Positions 12,170 to 23,601 of a DNA stretch of 64,000 bases are shown one piece after another. The translations under genes were made by a program, and so were the position numbers. The first letter of the stretch is position 1. The number at the start of each line of letters is the position of its first letter. The stretch is from contig JARUPZ010000014.1 in the NCBI GenBank assembly GCA_031213475.1, forward strand, positions 6,235,674-6,299,673, read 5' to 3'. The notes under the pieces were generated by a model. That model had not been told where the DNA came from and searched no databases. It was given only the letters and a program-made list of their open reading frames with translations. Origin of the DNA: Nereocystis luetkeana (Eukaryota; Sar; Phaeophyceae; Laminariales; Laminariaceae).

Positions 12170-14319
12170 GGTAAGGCGAATCACGTCTCGATTATACTAG
12201 GTTGTTGTTTGCGGGATTAGGTGTTACTTCCTCTGTGATCGAGGCGTGAGACAATGTCCCGCTCATCGTTGATATACGCGAGATCACGTCAACGGTGGGA
12301 TGAGACCAACAGCGCAAATCTGGGCGACAAGCACGATATTCGCCGCTATCAATCGGAACAGTGGCAACTCATCGCATCCGTGCCGATTTTAGTTGTGCAT
12401 CAGCGGCCATCTTGACCACTAGTGGAACACATTATCCGCACATACATGGCTGTACAAACCTAAACCTGTGGTGGTTGATATCACTGTGCTGCACCGTGCA
12501 TGTATACGTCATAATTGGCATCGCGTGGTGTGCGTATGCAATTATAAATGGGGTCACCTCTGCCCGTTTTTTCAAAGCCCGTACTCATATTATCGCTCTT
12601 ACTCTATTGGGGTGTTTTCTCTAGAATATGCTTGTTAACCCTATCAGGTACTGCTACTCAGTAAGTCTAAAACGGAATGCTATTTGTACCTATCCGAACG
12701 AAGAAGAGGATACATGTTCGAAAGGAGTGGATACTCTTGTAAATATGTCCGAGTGAAGCCATGATAAAGCTGGTCCAGCGTAGACCTCTTCTTTTGTAAC
12801 CCCATGTGTTTCGAATATTACACCTATTTTTTGTTTCTACCTTCCGGCGAATCTATACAGAAAAAATCAAGAAGACCACACTTCCACGTTCAACGTTCGT
12901 GTCGTGTGACATTTTTACCTATAATAGCTCCCGTTACTACATCAGAGTAGGCCCCTGTTACCACTGGCGATTGGGTGCGTTGACCCGAATTGATCCCCGA
13001 TAGGCGCAGGTGCGGTGGAGATAGCCACCTTGGAGAGTAATCGCTTCCGGGTGGTGTGGCACTCGCGCGAGCTCACCCACAAACAAAAATTAGGCTATGA
13101 GTCCTTCCCGCCAGACTTTGTCCCGTCACGTTCCACCATCCTGTCAGGGGGTTGGTCCTCAGACACATTTGATTTCCTGTTGAGGAAGGTTTCTCGAGTA
13201 CCAGTATGTACCCGGTTTATATATATATATAATATATATATATACTTTGGAGTATATGCATATATATCTGTAAATATGACATGTAAATTGTTTTTCAGCC
13301 TAGTTATGTTTCTGGAAATGTGTGCTCCCTGTTTATGGATAGATGCCCTTGGACGCGGGTACTGCACTGCAGTGAGTGGGCGTCTAGTCTCGAGCGATGT
13401 TGGGTTCAAGCTCCACCCCAGGCATATGACATGCGTAACATTGCCTACGATCGTTATGTATTGGAGAACGTTTCCACAAACACCTGCTGTCGTCGTACCC
13501 AGCTATGCTTCTTCTATGTACCTGGTAGCATGATTTGTCATATATATATATGTTGTGTGTACTCTACTGCTTGGAGCTTGCTAGAGGTTCCGTGAGTGTT
13601 TGGCCGCATGAAGTCCGCAGGACCTACTGCACAGTCACTAACCTCAGAACAAGAGGGACCTCGATAAGGGAGGAGCTGCTGGACACAGAAGGACCAGAAG
13701 CAAAGCAAAACGTCCAACAGCAGTAGTAGTCGGTCCGTTTCGGCTTGGGTTGTCCGACGCCATGAACTTGTCCGTAGCGTTGAATTGGATATTCGCAATA
13801 TTAACAAACCATGCGAGAATCGAACTGGGCGAGATGCATGGCCAACGGCGGGATAGTCGGCGAAAGAACTGCACCATTGTGAGAATGCCAGCAAGCCGGA
13901 ACTGCCCTTAATCCACAATCAACGTCGTATGTATGAGAAATAGGACAGGCGAATCGTTCCTGGAAGGAGATACTACGCAGTATTGGTCGACCGACAGACC
14001 TCTCATCGGCATGCCGACCTTTCTAACTTTTGCCTGCACGTGTGAATTGTACTGGTATTTTGATAATAGATTGAAAGGATGCCCAGACAATCCAGTTGAA
14101 CGACTGTCTAAAACTGTGGCACGGGCCAATGGTCGTTTCATTTGTTTTTTGGGAGTACTTTGGCCACCATATGGTACGGCATGTATCGGCCATGCGCTTA
14201 GCGCGTACAACAGCAGGAGGAGTATTCAACTTCAATACACGCGCCCATGACAGCCAGTCGCAGGCGTACGTACGGCAAAGTTGTTTGAGTGTAGTTTACA
14301 TATTAATTGTACTGGTGTG
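12170..14319. other. Intergenic DNA, unit A
   Basis: Collinear with 35086-40545 of unit B once B-specific insertions are removed. It holds the empty target sites for the SINE (about 12711-12727), the 1.28-kb retroelement (GTACTGCACT near 13360) and two 105-bp MITEs (about 13460 and 13770). A stretch after 13010 reads VEIATLESNRFRVVWHSR and is partly kept in B (VEIATWDSDIFRVVWHSR), but both frames break soon after; unrecognised. Short TA runs occur at 13219-13246. Confidence 0.45.
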
Positions 14320-14428
14320 TTAACCTTTGAGGACTCTAGTCTCGTATATATTTATACCAAAATTTGGGGACCAGTCACTCACTTGGAATTAATGTCGTGT
14401 GTCCCCGAAATGGTTCTAAAAGGGTTAA
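14320..14428. mobile_element. Hairpin element (family II), old copy in unit A
   Basis: Inverted ends TTAACCTTTGAGGACTCTAG and CTAAAAGGGTTAA enclose a short loop. It is a worn relative of the young copies at 41758-41854 and 63668-63763. Unit B has the same old insertion at 40546-40652, so it predates the large duplication. Confidence 0.65.
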
Positions 14429-14743
14429 TATGAAGATCCACAAGATTTCACACACAGAAATTGTTCCTCGCAAATTCAATATTTGGCCACAGGTATCATC
14501 GATGCCCCCCGTGCGAGAGGGTAGATGTTCGTTTATCACGAGGGTCTACTGAAGAAAACAAATCCGAGGTATGTTTATTGTACTACTACTGTAACAGTAC
14601 GTAGTGTTGTAAGTTATTTTGTATGTGCTGCTCAATTCCGTACGGTGCATCTCAAATGGAGCGAGGACCAGCACTAACGCAAAGAAAGGGTTTGATACAG
14701 GGGAAAGCCGACGACGTCTACTCTCTGCGCATATGGAATACTC

Positions 14744-14871
14744 TTACGGGGGACCAATAGAATATAGGACCTACGGTACACACGAAAATGTATACATACG
14801 TATATTTCACGATTTTCACCAACAACATTATTTAGGTCCTACCAGGTATTATTTACTATGGTCCCCCCTAA
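14744..14871. mobile_element. 105-bp-family MITE (family I), copy b, with internal ACCAGGT insert
   Basis: Left end TTACGGGGG and right end CCCCCCTAA flanked by TA. At 128 bp it is longer than the 105-bp standard. Part of the excess is a 7-bp ACCAGGT placed inside the right inverted repeat, splitting GGTCCT from ATT..ACTATGG, which creates TACCAGGTA. No coding capacity. Confidence 0.75.
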
Positions 14872-16020
14872 TAAGGCGAAAAATTATATTCCCTAAGAGT
14901 ATTGTTCTTTTGGAGGAGAAAGTACCCTCAATACTGCTGAGGAACATTTGTTTACGGAATTCCTTATACATGTATGTCGTAAATAATACCAAGTTGACAT
15001 GAAATATGTTATAGGACCAACTTCGACCAGCCTGGCAGATGAAACCAACAATCGTTTTTCGTGACTCAAGTGGGACGTACATGGGGTTAAAATTTACAAT
15101 TTACGACTTTTTGCGTACCGGTTAGATGGGAACAATAGTTTGCCCTGGATAATGTACAGGGTATAATAAGGTATTGAGCCTAGAATAGGTCCCAAAGTAT
15201 AGCCTTGTGTTTTCGGGTGAGATAATGTAACACCAAGTACTTCTTCACCATTTTTAATCGAAGCCGAAATAGATGGAACTCCGTCGACCCTGGAAAATTT
15301 AAAACACTTTGTGAACTTCAAGAATTCAACGAACGCTAAACTCGGCTCTGGTTAGCATTTTTCTACTCCAAAAAAGCTCAACAACCATACCAGGTACCAC
15401 GTATATACGTCGCCCTCCAACATTAGACCTCCAAAATGTCCTGAAAGAAGGGCGAGATAATTCGTAGTGGGGTTCCATATAAACGACTATTAATTGCAGG
15501 CTCATATCTTCGCCGAAATTTGTCGGTTTATTGGATGGTCGGTTGACTTCGATATGCCAGGGGCAGGCTGAACCCTTTGTGGTGTGTTGAATATATTACA
15601 TGGACGAGGAACGGCAACGTTTGTAGCCACCCTTCGACCGTACACGTACCGACGGTTCCATCCGTTTCTGGTCGATATGTGAAGAAGTAATCGCATGCCC
15701 GGTAATTTCAAGGTTCCAAATACCTTTGAGCCTGTAGCGTATACACACTCTGCAGAATTATCGTCGTGCAACTGGTAATCCCAGTCAAAGACCAACAATC
15801 ACTTTAATAATAGCAAACACCAAAAAAAGGGTGTATTGCCCATGATTGCGTATTTACGTATGTATACGGTTCATTTTCGGAAAAACCCGAGATTCCGCCG
15901 CCGCCGCTAAAATCGTGGAATGGTGAATATTAATACTGATAAAGCTTTGTTTGTAAATGCCACACAACTACAGACGTATTAATAGTACGATTGGAAATAA
16001 TTGTTTTTTGTGTTGACTTT
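14872..16020. other. Intergenic DNA, no gene seen
   Basis: Collinear with about 41860-42985 in unit B. TACCAGGTA near 15391 is shared with B (42260), so that motif copy is older than the duplication. Confidence 0.4.
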
Positions 16021-16320
16021 ATCCCGGTGTTTTGCTCATCCGGCTCGGAGCCAAGTTGGAACACGGAATGCAAAGTTCGAAATATTTTCTGAGGCGTCGG
16101 AGGACTCGCATCGTCTTGCGCTCATTTGCCGCCAAATGTGGGTGGGTATTTTTGACGGGGCGACCGGTCGGCCGGTCGGCCGTCTGGCTTTGTCTCCATT
16201 GAACCGTCTCCCACTCACGCCCCTCACTTCACACTTCCCCAACACAGCCAACCTTGGTCAGCCACTTCAGCTATTCGCTCCAAAGCTGCACCTATTCCAC
16301 GTGCCGCGAAATATTAACCT
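16021..16320 (+). other. Conserved block ~1.7-2 kb upstream of epimerase A3
   Basis: Aligns with 43000-43289 at roughly 88-90% by eye, visibly better than the DNA around it. It contains the near-invariant CGAAATATTTTCTGAGGCGT and a C-rich stretch ending in CTTCACACTTCCCC. The frame open in A (16001-16324) is broken in B's first part, so it is not clearly coding. It could be a distal promoter, a non-coding exon or an unannotated transcript. Confidence 0.4.
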
Positions 16321-17284
16321 GTGATCCCTTCCAACATCTTCGCGATCTGATGTGAGTACAGTACCGTAAGGTCGGTCGGAGAAGAAAAAGGTGCAGAATT
16401 CTTTAGGCCGCCATGTCGTGGTTCTCGTACCATGCTGAACAGTACATGCCGCAGGGATTGGTTAGAGAGCTCGATATAGCTCAAGACCCGATGGTCGTCG
16501 GGTCGTGCCCTACGCATGCCGTACGGCTCCACAGGCATCAACATTGGACTTCCAGCGTATTCGTCTTACCAGTGAGCAGTACACATGAGTATCTCCTCTC
16601 TTCGCCTACTTCACAGCAAACAAACAACAACAGAAGAAGAGTTTTATTACACGAAAACCGTACATTCATTAACGACATAAACAACAGAATGTATATTTTA
16701 TTAACGTTGTAAATTGTTACAGACAGTAGTTCCGGCTGGTATCCGCATATAGATGACGACTGATTTCATCACGCACTATGCTGTTGCACACAGCTACCTC
16801 ATCGCCCGACATCGAAACGGCGCCAATACCGATCAGTGTCGAGGATCGGGTGTTCAACTGTGAACTTATCGGATTTATTTGTCGGCGGTGTTCAGTCGAG
16901 CGCAGAATACATTTATTTGTTCGTAGCGTCAAACAGGTTGTGGGCCAACACTCTCGCCTTCCAACAAAACGATGACATCCCATACCCCACTGCGCTTTGA
17001 GCACATACTCCATGTTCCAGTGTTTTGGTATGCACTTACTTTTGTACGCCTATCTACTGCACTTACTTTTATTACCTACAAACAGTAAGCACCGTACTAC
17101 TGAAGAAAGTCGCGCCGATGACGTGTCTTCCTGAATATTTGTGCGAGGTATACGTAGGCATTGATAGGCAATCAATGAGTTTCTCCCGCTGTTTCAAATT
17201 CGACAACTAACTACGAATGCGGACAGCCAGTGTTTCGTTCTACACTATTATCCGCCATTTCTTTACGACTTTGCCTGACTTTTA
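16321..17284. other. Intergenic DNA, no gene seen
   Basis: Collinear with 43290-44265. No shared open frame and no named repeat. Confidence 0.4.
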
Positions 17285-18011
17285 TTCATGTGTCCTGAAA
17301 AGCTAAATTATACGTGAGCATTCCTGATATTTGACCTCCCGCTACAATTCCTTGTACTGGAGTGATTCTTTGTTTTTCCTCTTTCCTTTATGTTGCTTCA
17401 AACCAACGGGGAAATTCATGAAAAACGACGTTCGGTGATATTGACCCCAAACTCCCATTTCAACTTGCAACAGCATTCACTCCAGAATCACAAAGGCGAC
17501 GTATGGTATTCATTGATCGGTAACAATGCGATGCAGGTCAATTTATTTCGGAATTGGTTTGCTTTTAATGTTTGCACAATATTGCGCCCATCACAGGTTG
17601 GTTGGAGATGTTCTGGGCACTAATGCACCACGATAGGTTGTTAGACGAATTACCATACATACCTGCTTCACGTCGTGGCTTTCATACTCAGCCCACGCCC
17701 TCTGTGTTCGTACCCCATTACTGACTATCGAATGTATTGCGTACGCCCAGCACGCCTAGACCATATTGGATAAGTACTCTGAGTGTCTAGAACACGTAAC
17801 ATGACTGCCTCCAGCGCTTAGACACCAGTTCCAATATAAATAATATATATATATATATAATAGATATATATATATATATATCATGTATGTCGCATCAATC
17901 TGATTCCCAAGCTCACCCCCAACAACGCCAAACTTTCGCAGATCTCATCGGGCAATCTTGCATCGCCGAGGCCGAACCCACCTATATCCCTGACACATCA
18001 ACCAAACGCCA
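17285..18011 (+). promoter_or_regulatory. Conserved 5' flank of epimerase A3, with private (TA)n array
   Basis: Better conserved with unit B (about 44270-44948) than typical intergenic DNA, for example GAAATTCATGAAAAACGACG near 17410. This is the likely promoter and 5' leader. Unit A has a (TA)n tract with one interruption at about 17840-17882, directly before an upstream ATG at 17887; unit B has none there. No plant- or animal-type core element could be assigned with confidence. Confidence 0.4.
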
Positions 18012-21000
18012 ATGGTTATGCAAAAGGCAAGTGTTTTCGTCTTGGGCATGCTCGCTCTCAGCCGGGCCGGCGCTGAAGACACGAAGTCGCCGAACGAACC
18101 CATTCCCAAGCCGGAGTGTGATGAAAGTATCACCGTCTCAATTCGATACTCGTCTGCTTCTTCGCGGCTGTACCTCGAGTCGGCGGACGGTAGCACCCGT
18201 GGCGGCTGTGTGACGTTGGCACAGATATGGGAGCATCAAAGAGGCAAGGCGCCGTTGTATCCCGTGGACCCCAGGACTGGTTTTATCAGCGACAGCGCAA
18301 CAGGGGTATGGCTCCTCACCGAGGAACTGTTCGTAAAGGACGGCATCACGCTGCAGGTAGGTGATTATCTCTGTCTCGGGTAGAGTGGCGAAAACATTTA
18401 TGCCCTTGGTTCGCTGATCGGGCCAACGTGTAGCGCGGTCATCTTTGCATTGCTGAGGTTTCGTTATCTTACACGTGCGGTTTACTACGCTTCTCTTCGC
18501 GCGTTACTTAGGTCCGGCACGCTGATAAAACACTTCCTGGTTTTTCTTGCTTGTCTGGTCGAACAAAACTGAACATATCTTGGAACCAACCTTTGCTTGC
18601 CTTCGCATGTTTCATTGGCGTGCAGGTTCACGGTACCTCGGCCGGTGGTGATGCTGACGAGCTACGTCTCCTCAGTACGAGCGATACCTTCATCAATCTG
18701 CGTGTTCACGGCGGTAGCTTCGATTTCTTGAGCACCAAGGTACACCCTTCGCTTCACGGATCACACACCGTCTTACCAAAAATGCGCGGTTTAGAATTGC
18801 AGCATATTTCCTTGACACCATCGGCTCACTACGACAAAGAAGTTTTTTTGCGGTAACCTTCTCCACATCGTTGCGCTCCCCAGAGGAAATATAGGGTACA
18901 GCGGAGTGGTAAAATTCGTAAAAATGTGTTTCGAATGTCGTCCTGCCTTTTGTCTACTGATTGATGTTTGCTGGGAATTTTGCAGACAAGCATCCGTCGG
19001 GATGGGGCGGGGGGCGGGGTCGAGCGTGAGCGTTAGCTATAGGATGAATGTTCAGGGAGGGATTTAAGGTAGACCTTTGGCCTGTGGCACGTACCCGAAA
19101 TTAGCATTGCACGAAAGCGAGGCCACATGACGTCCCCTGACATTATCCGTAAACCATACCGTATCGCGTGGTCCAATATAATACATGTTAGAAGGTAGAT
19201 CTTGTATATGTGTTGAAGTAGTATTTCCTGAACAAATTGCTTCACGGATTTCGGGACAAATACCTCTCGTCTCCGGCCGTGCTGACTTGCAAAAACATTG
19301 GTCCACAATCCTTGATCGACCGTTGTTATGCGATCGATGACGTTGGCAGCGCGTTGGGGTCTCCGGCAATTTGTTTCTCACTGTGCCTGACGATAAACGT
19401 TATGGTGTCAGGTGTTTGCGTGGGACACTTCTACAAACAGCCCCGATGAAAACGAAGAAGATGGTCGGTCGTACATCAGCGCCGTTTCTGAGGTCATCAC
19501 CGACGACAGCCAGACGTGCAATGGCAGGGCTAAGAAGAACATGGGAGAGGCACGAATGGATATCGAAGACAGCGAAATGGGTTACCTAGGATACCACGGC
19601 AGCGAGAGCTATGGCCTAACGTGGAAGGTCAGACAAGAACAACGCGGCCTCCCATGCACAATATCCGAACGATTCCTCTTGAACTCTATACAATGAAGGC
19701 GATTTTTAACTGCGGTAGATGGGTTTTCTGAAAGACAAGCAGGCGAAACAGGGAGTAGGTCCAGTGCCGAACAGGTTATGGCGTTTTGTTGATGGGTGGT
19801 TTGCGTTAGTTTCAAAAGCGCCACCAGCTGTGGTTAATACATACTGATATCAGCCTCTACTGAAGGCAACAACGTCCTGGAAAAGCAGCACGACCACACG
19901 ATACCCCTTCTGCATGTTTGGTTGTATGCGCTCCAACGATAACGTTCTCCACGAAAAAGCATTAACCGCCAGGTGATGTATCTGAGGTAGCAAGCCAGAC
20001 TAGTTGAGGACCAGACGATTTCGCCCACACCCGTTCTTGACCTATAGGCCTACTCTTGCACCCATTTCACCAGGTACGTGGGTTCTGCGTCGACAAGAGT
20101 AACCTCGAAGTGTTCGATGACGTAAACGTCTACGGCAACATCTACGACTCCGACATACACCACAACAACTTCGGGGTCTACACGTACGGCCACCAGCAGG
20201 GAGACTGGAGGAGGAACAAGATGCACGACAACTCTGGGTACGGCTTCGACCCCCACGACGACAGCGACTTCCTAACGATCCACGACAATGAGGTCTACGA
20301 CAACGGATACCACGGTATCATCGCCTCCAAGCGCTGCAACGGGGTGTCTATCCAGGTAAGATATGTTTACGTGTCATGTGATATGCGACGTAGTCGATAT
20401 CTAACAGCGGGGTTCCCGAGTCACCCTCTTCATGAAAACGAATCGTTTGGGCAGTAATACCCGATACCCACTGTTGATTGTTCCCAGCGAAACCAATACG
20501 AACTGGCTCAACCTGCAGGGGTGATATTCTGGCATCAAAATGGCCCCTTCCTTTTTTGATTCTCGAGACATATTGTCTGGCATCGTTGAAGTTGAGTGCA
20601 ACGAGAGAAATATAACTGAACGCCAGAATTCCCTAAAGCTGCCGGCAAGTTTAGCCCCCCAACTGACGCACGAAGATACGAACGAAAGAATGAGCAGCCG
20701 TCATGCTGTTGCTCTATCGTCACTAAGTCAGTTTTGCGTTGTCCCGACTCCCAAATATAATGAGGCACAAAATGACTCTTTGTTTCAGCGATTTTGAAGC
20801 CGTACGATGCGTAGGAAGACGATAACTTTGGTCTAACAGGGGCTTAAAATGATCAGTAACACAACCCAAACAGTAGGACGAATTTGCCGACTGAAGTGCT
20901 CATTGTTCATGAACCACATCGAGAGACAGTAAAACATAATACCAAGCGTTGAGGTGCCTTAATTTCAGGATTGAAGCAATAAGGGTTGGAGTGTGGTCAC

Positions 21001-22741
21001 CGCAAAAGCTATTGGCATCCTGCTTGACCCCTACAATCGTAAACGTTTTTCAATTCTCTGTCTTTTCCGGCTGGGCCAGTTTTCTGGCCAATACAATATT
21101 TGCCCGATTCTCCTGGACATCAGCTCCTGTTCACGAAATAAATGCTATCACCAATGCGATCCCTTTGTTGAGGCCGCCATGGGGATACATGTGTGTATAG
21201 CCGAGTGATGGAACGTTTCCGTCGTATTAGGGTCCGAACATAAACTGTTAGGGGTCTTGGTGCAACCAGTTCGTACGAAGGCATGGTATCCCCTCACCAC
21301 ACCTTAAGCTGTACGCGTGTGGCAGACACAATCGAATTACAGTTTGTCCGTTCACCCCCGTGTCGCTGATGTGACATTTTCTTTGTACAGGGAAACGAGG
21401 TCTACGGCGGTGCTTCGTCGTCTGCTGGAATATTCCTTCACCGTAGCAGCGACGACGCTGTTGTGAAAGGTGAGCAGCTGAGAGGCGACGGAAACTTGAA
21501 TCCAGAATTTCGGGGAACACGTGTGGATCATGCACGTCGGTGTGCGGGGACAGACGTTTGTCGATCAAACGAATCCGCCGGCGACTTAATATCGTGCGGG
21601 AACGTTCGCATGTCTCGATTGCGCATTCGTTCTCGGTGGGAATACACAACGGCGGGAACCGTTAATATTGAAGGTGTGCCTAATTGCTCCTCGTGGGAAG
21701 TAGGTTTCCCAAGTGTTACACTACGGCGCCGGAATGGTTGATGATTTCAAGATATCTCGCAGCCTGCGTATGCAGCACGAGGCGTCCACGAGAGAGAACA
21801 AACTGCGAACCCGCTTCTGGAACGTTATTTACAGAACGCCAGGATCAAACGCCTGGGGGCAGCAAAAAAAGCCGGCACCACGGTTATAGATGATTGAACA
21901 ATTTGCTGCTATGCTACCACAGCCCAAATATGGTGCTCATCGCAGACGAACCATTTGCCCAACACACTATATAGATGCCGATATGCCGTGGTAGGCTGCA
22001 TTTGAAGCTCAACTTGACCACCCCCGACTACGCCTTTTCGTTAGGTAACTACGTCCACGACAATGGGGACGCTGGACTGGCAATGATGGAGTCCTTCGAC
22101 GCCGACGTATCTGACAATATCTTCGAGAACAACAAGTACGGGGTGCGAATCTCAGTGGGATGCGGCCGCAATGTCTTCTCCAATAACGTCATCAGCGGCT
22201 CGACCAAGTAAGACACTCTTCCAGGTTCTTGAATAGAGGCACCGGTCTCCCCAACCCTATATATTTACGTCTACCTTAAAGAAGGTTGACAATCATTGGC
22301 ATTGCTCCCCATATTCGCATTGACCCAGCTCAGCGGCTCTGAAAAAACAACAATCGCAACAAATCAAGACATCTTTATGAGCGTGTACCTAACTGCGTGT
22401 CCTTGACAATCCACCGCTACATATGCACTCTCCTGCCCAGGTACAACACCTATTCTTACCTCGGGTCGGATGCACCCGATGTGGTGGATTCTGGGCGGTC
22501 CCAAGACAACGTGTTCAGGGAGAACAACCTCATCGGGAGTTTGGAGAGCATCAAGCTCTTGGATACCGACGGCACACAGTTCATCGACAACACATTCGAA
22601 GATGCCACGACGATCCGTTTTAACGATGCTAGGAAAACCCTAATGTCGGGTAACGTCGGCCTCGACAAAACCAAGCTGAAAGTGGCCAATGGGGCTACGT
22701 TCGACGCGAGGTCGGACGATGGCTTCGAGCCAATTGAATAA
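18012..22741 (+). CDS. ManC5-E: Mannuronan C-5-epimerase A3, secreted, seven exons
   Basis: Converts beta-D-mannuronate to alpha-L-guluronate within alginate, in the cell wall. Exons: 18012-18356, 18626-18739, 19412-19627, 20074-20355, 21391-21469, 22045-22207, 22441-22741, giving 1500 nt and 499 residues with all introns GT-AG. The start ATG begins a signal peptide (MVMQKASVFVLGMLALSRAGA, cleavage about residue 21). Residues 22-225 form the N-terminal part. From about 226 on are right-handed beta-helix repeats rich in N and D, with the family's catalytic DPHDDSD at 284-290. The protein ends GFEPIE before TAA. The exon map matches unit B exactly. Exon 5 ends in phase 1 and exon 6 in phase 2, completing G and K codons across introns. 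Function is inferred from family membership; substrate preference and activity cannot be read from sequence. Confidence 0.93.
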
Positions 22742-23601
22742 CGGCTCCCTTGTGAGAGGTCTAGGCGAATGCTCTACATTGCTACCTCCTTAGATATGAC
22801 ACACAAAAATGTCGGTTATGGGTGAGCGAGTTGCATCAGTCGTTTTTGTTGCTATAGTGTTTGGATATCAATCTCTGACTACATATGTCAGTCAGGGGCC
22901 AGGGAGGACGTACGGTTAATGGTGAGCAAGTTGGCTTCAATATCGCTCAGGAAGATGACGCTCTTATGTTGTGTTGTTGAGAATTCCACCTGTTTTGTGG
23001 TGTGACACGCCTGTTGATGCAGTCACCTTGTAGAGTTGGATGGGGGATGTGGCGGTGTCCGTGTTGGGGCAGGCGTAAACTGCATATTTGGTCTGATGCA
23101 TAGAACCCGCTAACGATTGTGGTCACCCACGATATCTATATTCGAGAGGTAATGTTCTCGATTTTTCGAGCATTCACTGGCGTATGTTCGGAGTGTGTAA
23201 TATATTCCCGTATATCGGGACAGTTGAGGCAAATCGTGGGGGGTAGTGATAGGCATCGTGGTAATTGAAATAGTGTACAGATCGGTACGATTATAGTACA
23301 ATACGAACTACGTTAGGATATTGGGGATATTGGGCGTTTTGTATATATATATATGACCGCTATAGCTCTCAATGGGACAACTCGGGCGTTGTATGTATCA
23401 TTAGCGTGTTGGGTAGCTGTTCGTCATTTGTTCTCACATTTATGGAGCCAATAAATATCTCGGGAGATTTTTATTTTCAATGGGCACTTTTGTGAGTGAC
23501 TTGCATTGATATTGTTGTGGGTTAGGTATTGTACAAGTACTGTAGTAGTGAACGGACATGTACGCGGTGTGTTGGTACTGTAGCACTTCAATATACCAAC
23601 A
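22742..23601. other. 3' flank of epimerase A3 and unit end
   Basis: Collinear with 49616-50466. The first ~60 bp after the stop are well conserved, probably the 3' UTR. A short TA run occurs at 23340-23354. No gene seen. Confidence 0.45.

Larger units (their letters stand above)
1..23601. repeat. Tandem duplication unit A (about 23.6 kb)
   Basis: First full period of a direct tandem array. The opening bases recur with few changes at 23602 and 50467, and landmarks then follow in the same order through unit B. Matching pairs include the epimerase tail fragments (4399 and 28879), the antisense epimerase relic (9392 and 33738) and the intact epimerase start (18012 and 44949). The phase is arbitrary because the window begins inside the array. 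Unit A lacks about 245 bp near 490 and about 700 bp near 2180 that units B and C both keep, so those are deletions in A. It has private insertions such as the MITEs at 535 and 5853. Confidence 0.9.

Noticed and set aside
13015..13533. 172-residue open frame in unit A
   Set aside because: The matching region of unit B (about 37690-37840) breaks the frame soon after a short similar start, and part of the frame is a TA microsatellite.
17887..18213. Open frame as a separate gene
   Set aside because: It overlaps exon 1 of the epimerase in another frame. The conserved splice map and signal peptide support only the 18012 frame. Kept as a possible upstream frame only.
20050..20256. Minus-strand valine-rich frames over epimerase exon 4 (also 46960-47184)
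   Set aside because: Shadow of the strongly biased codons of the beta-helix exon.
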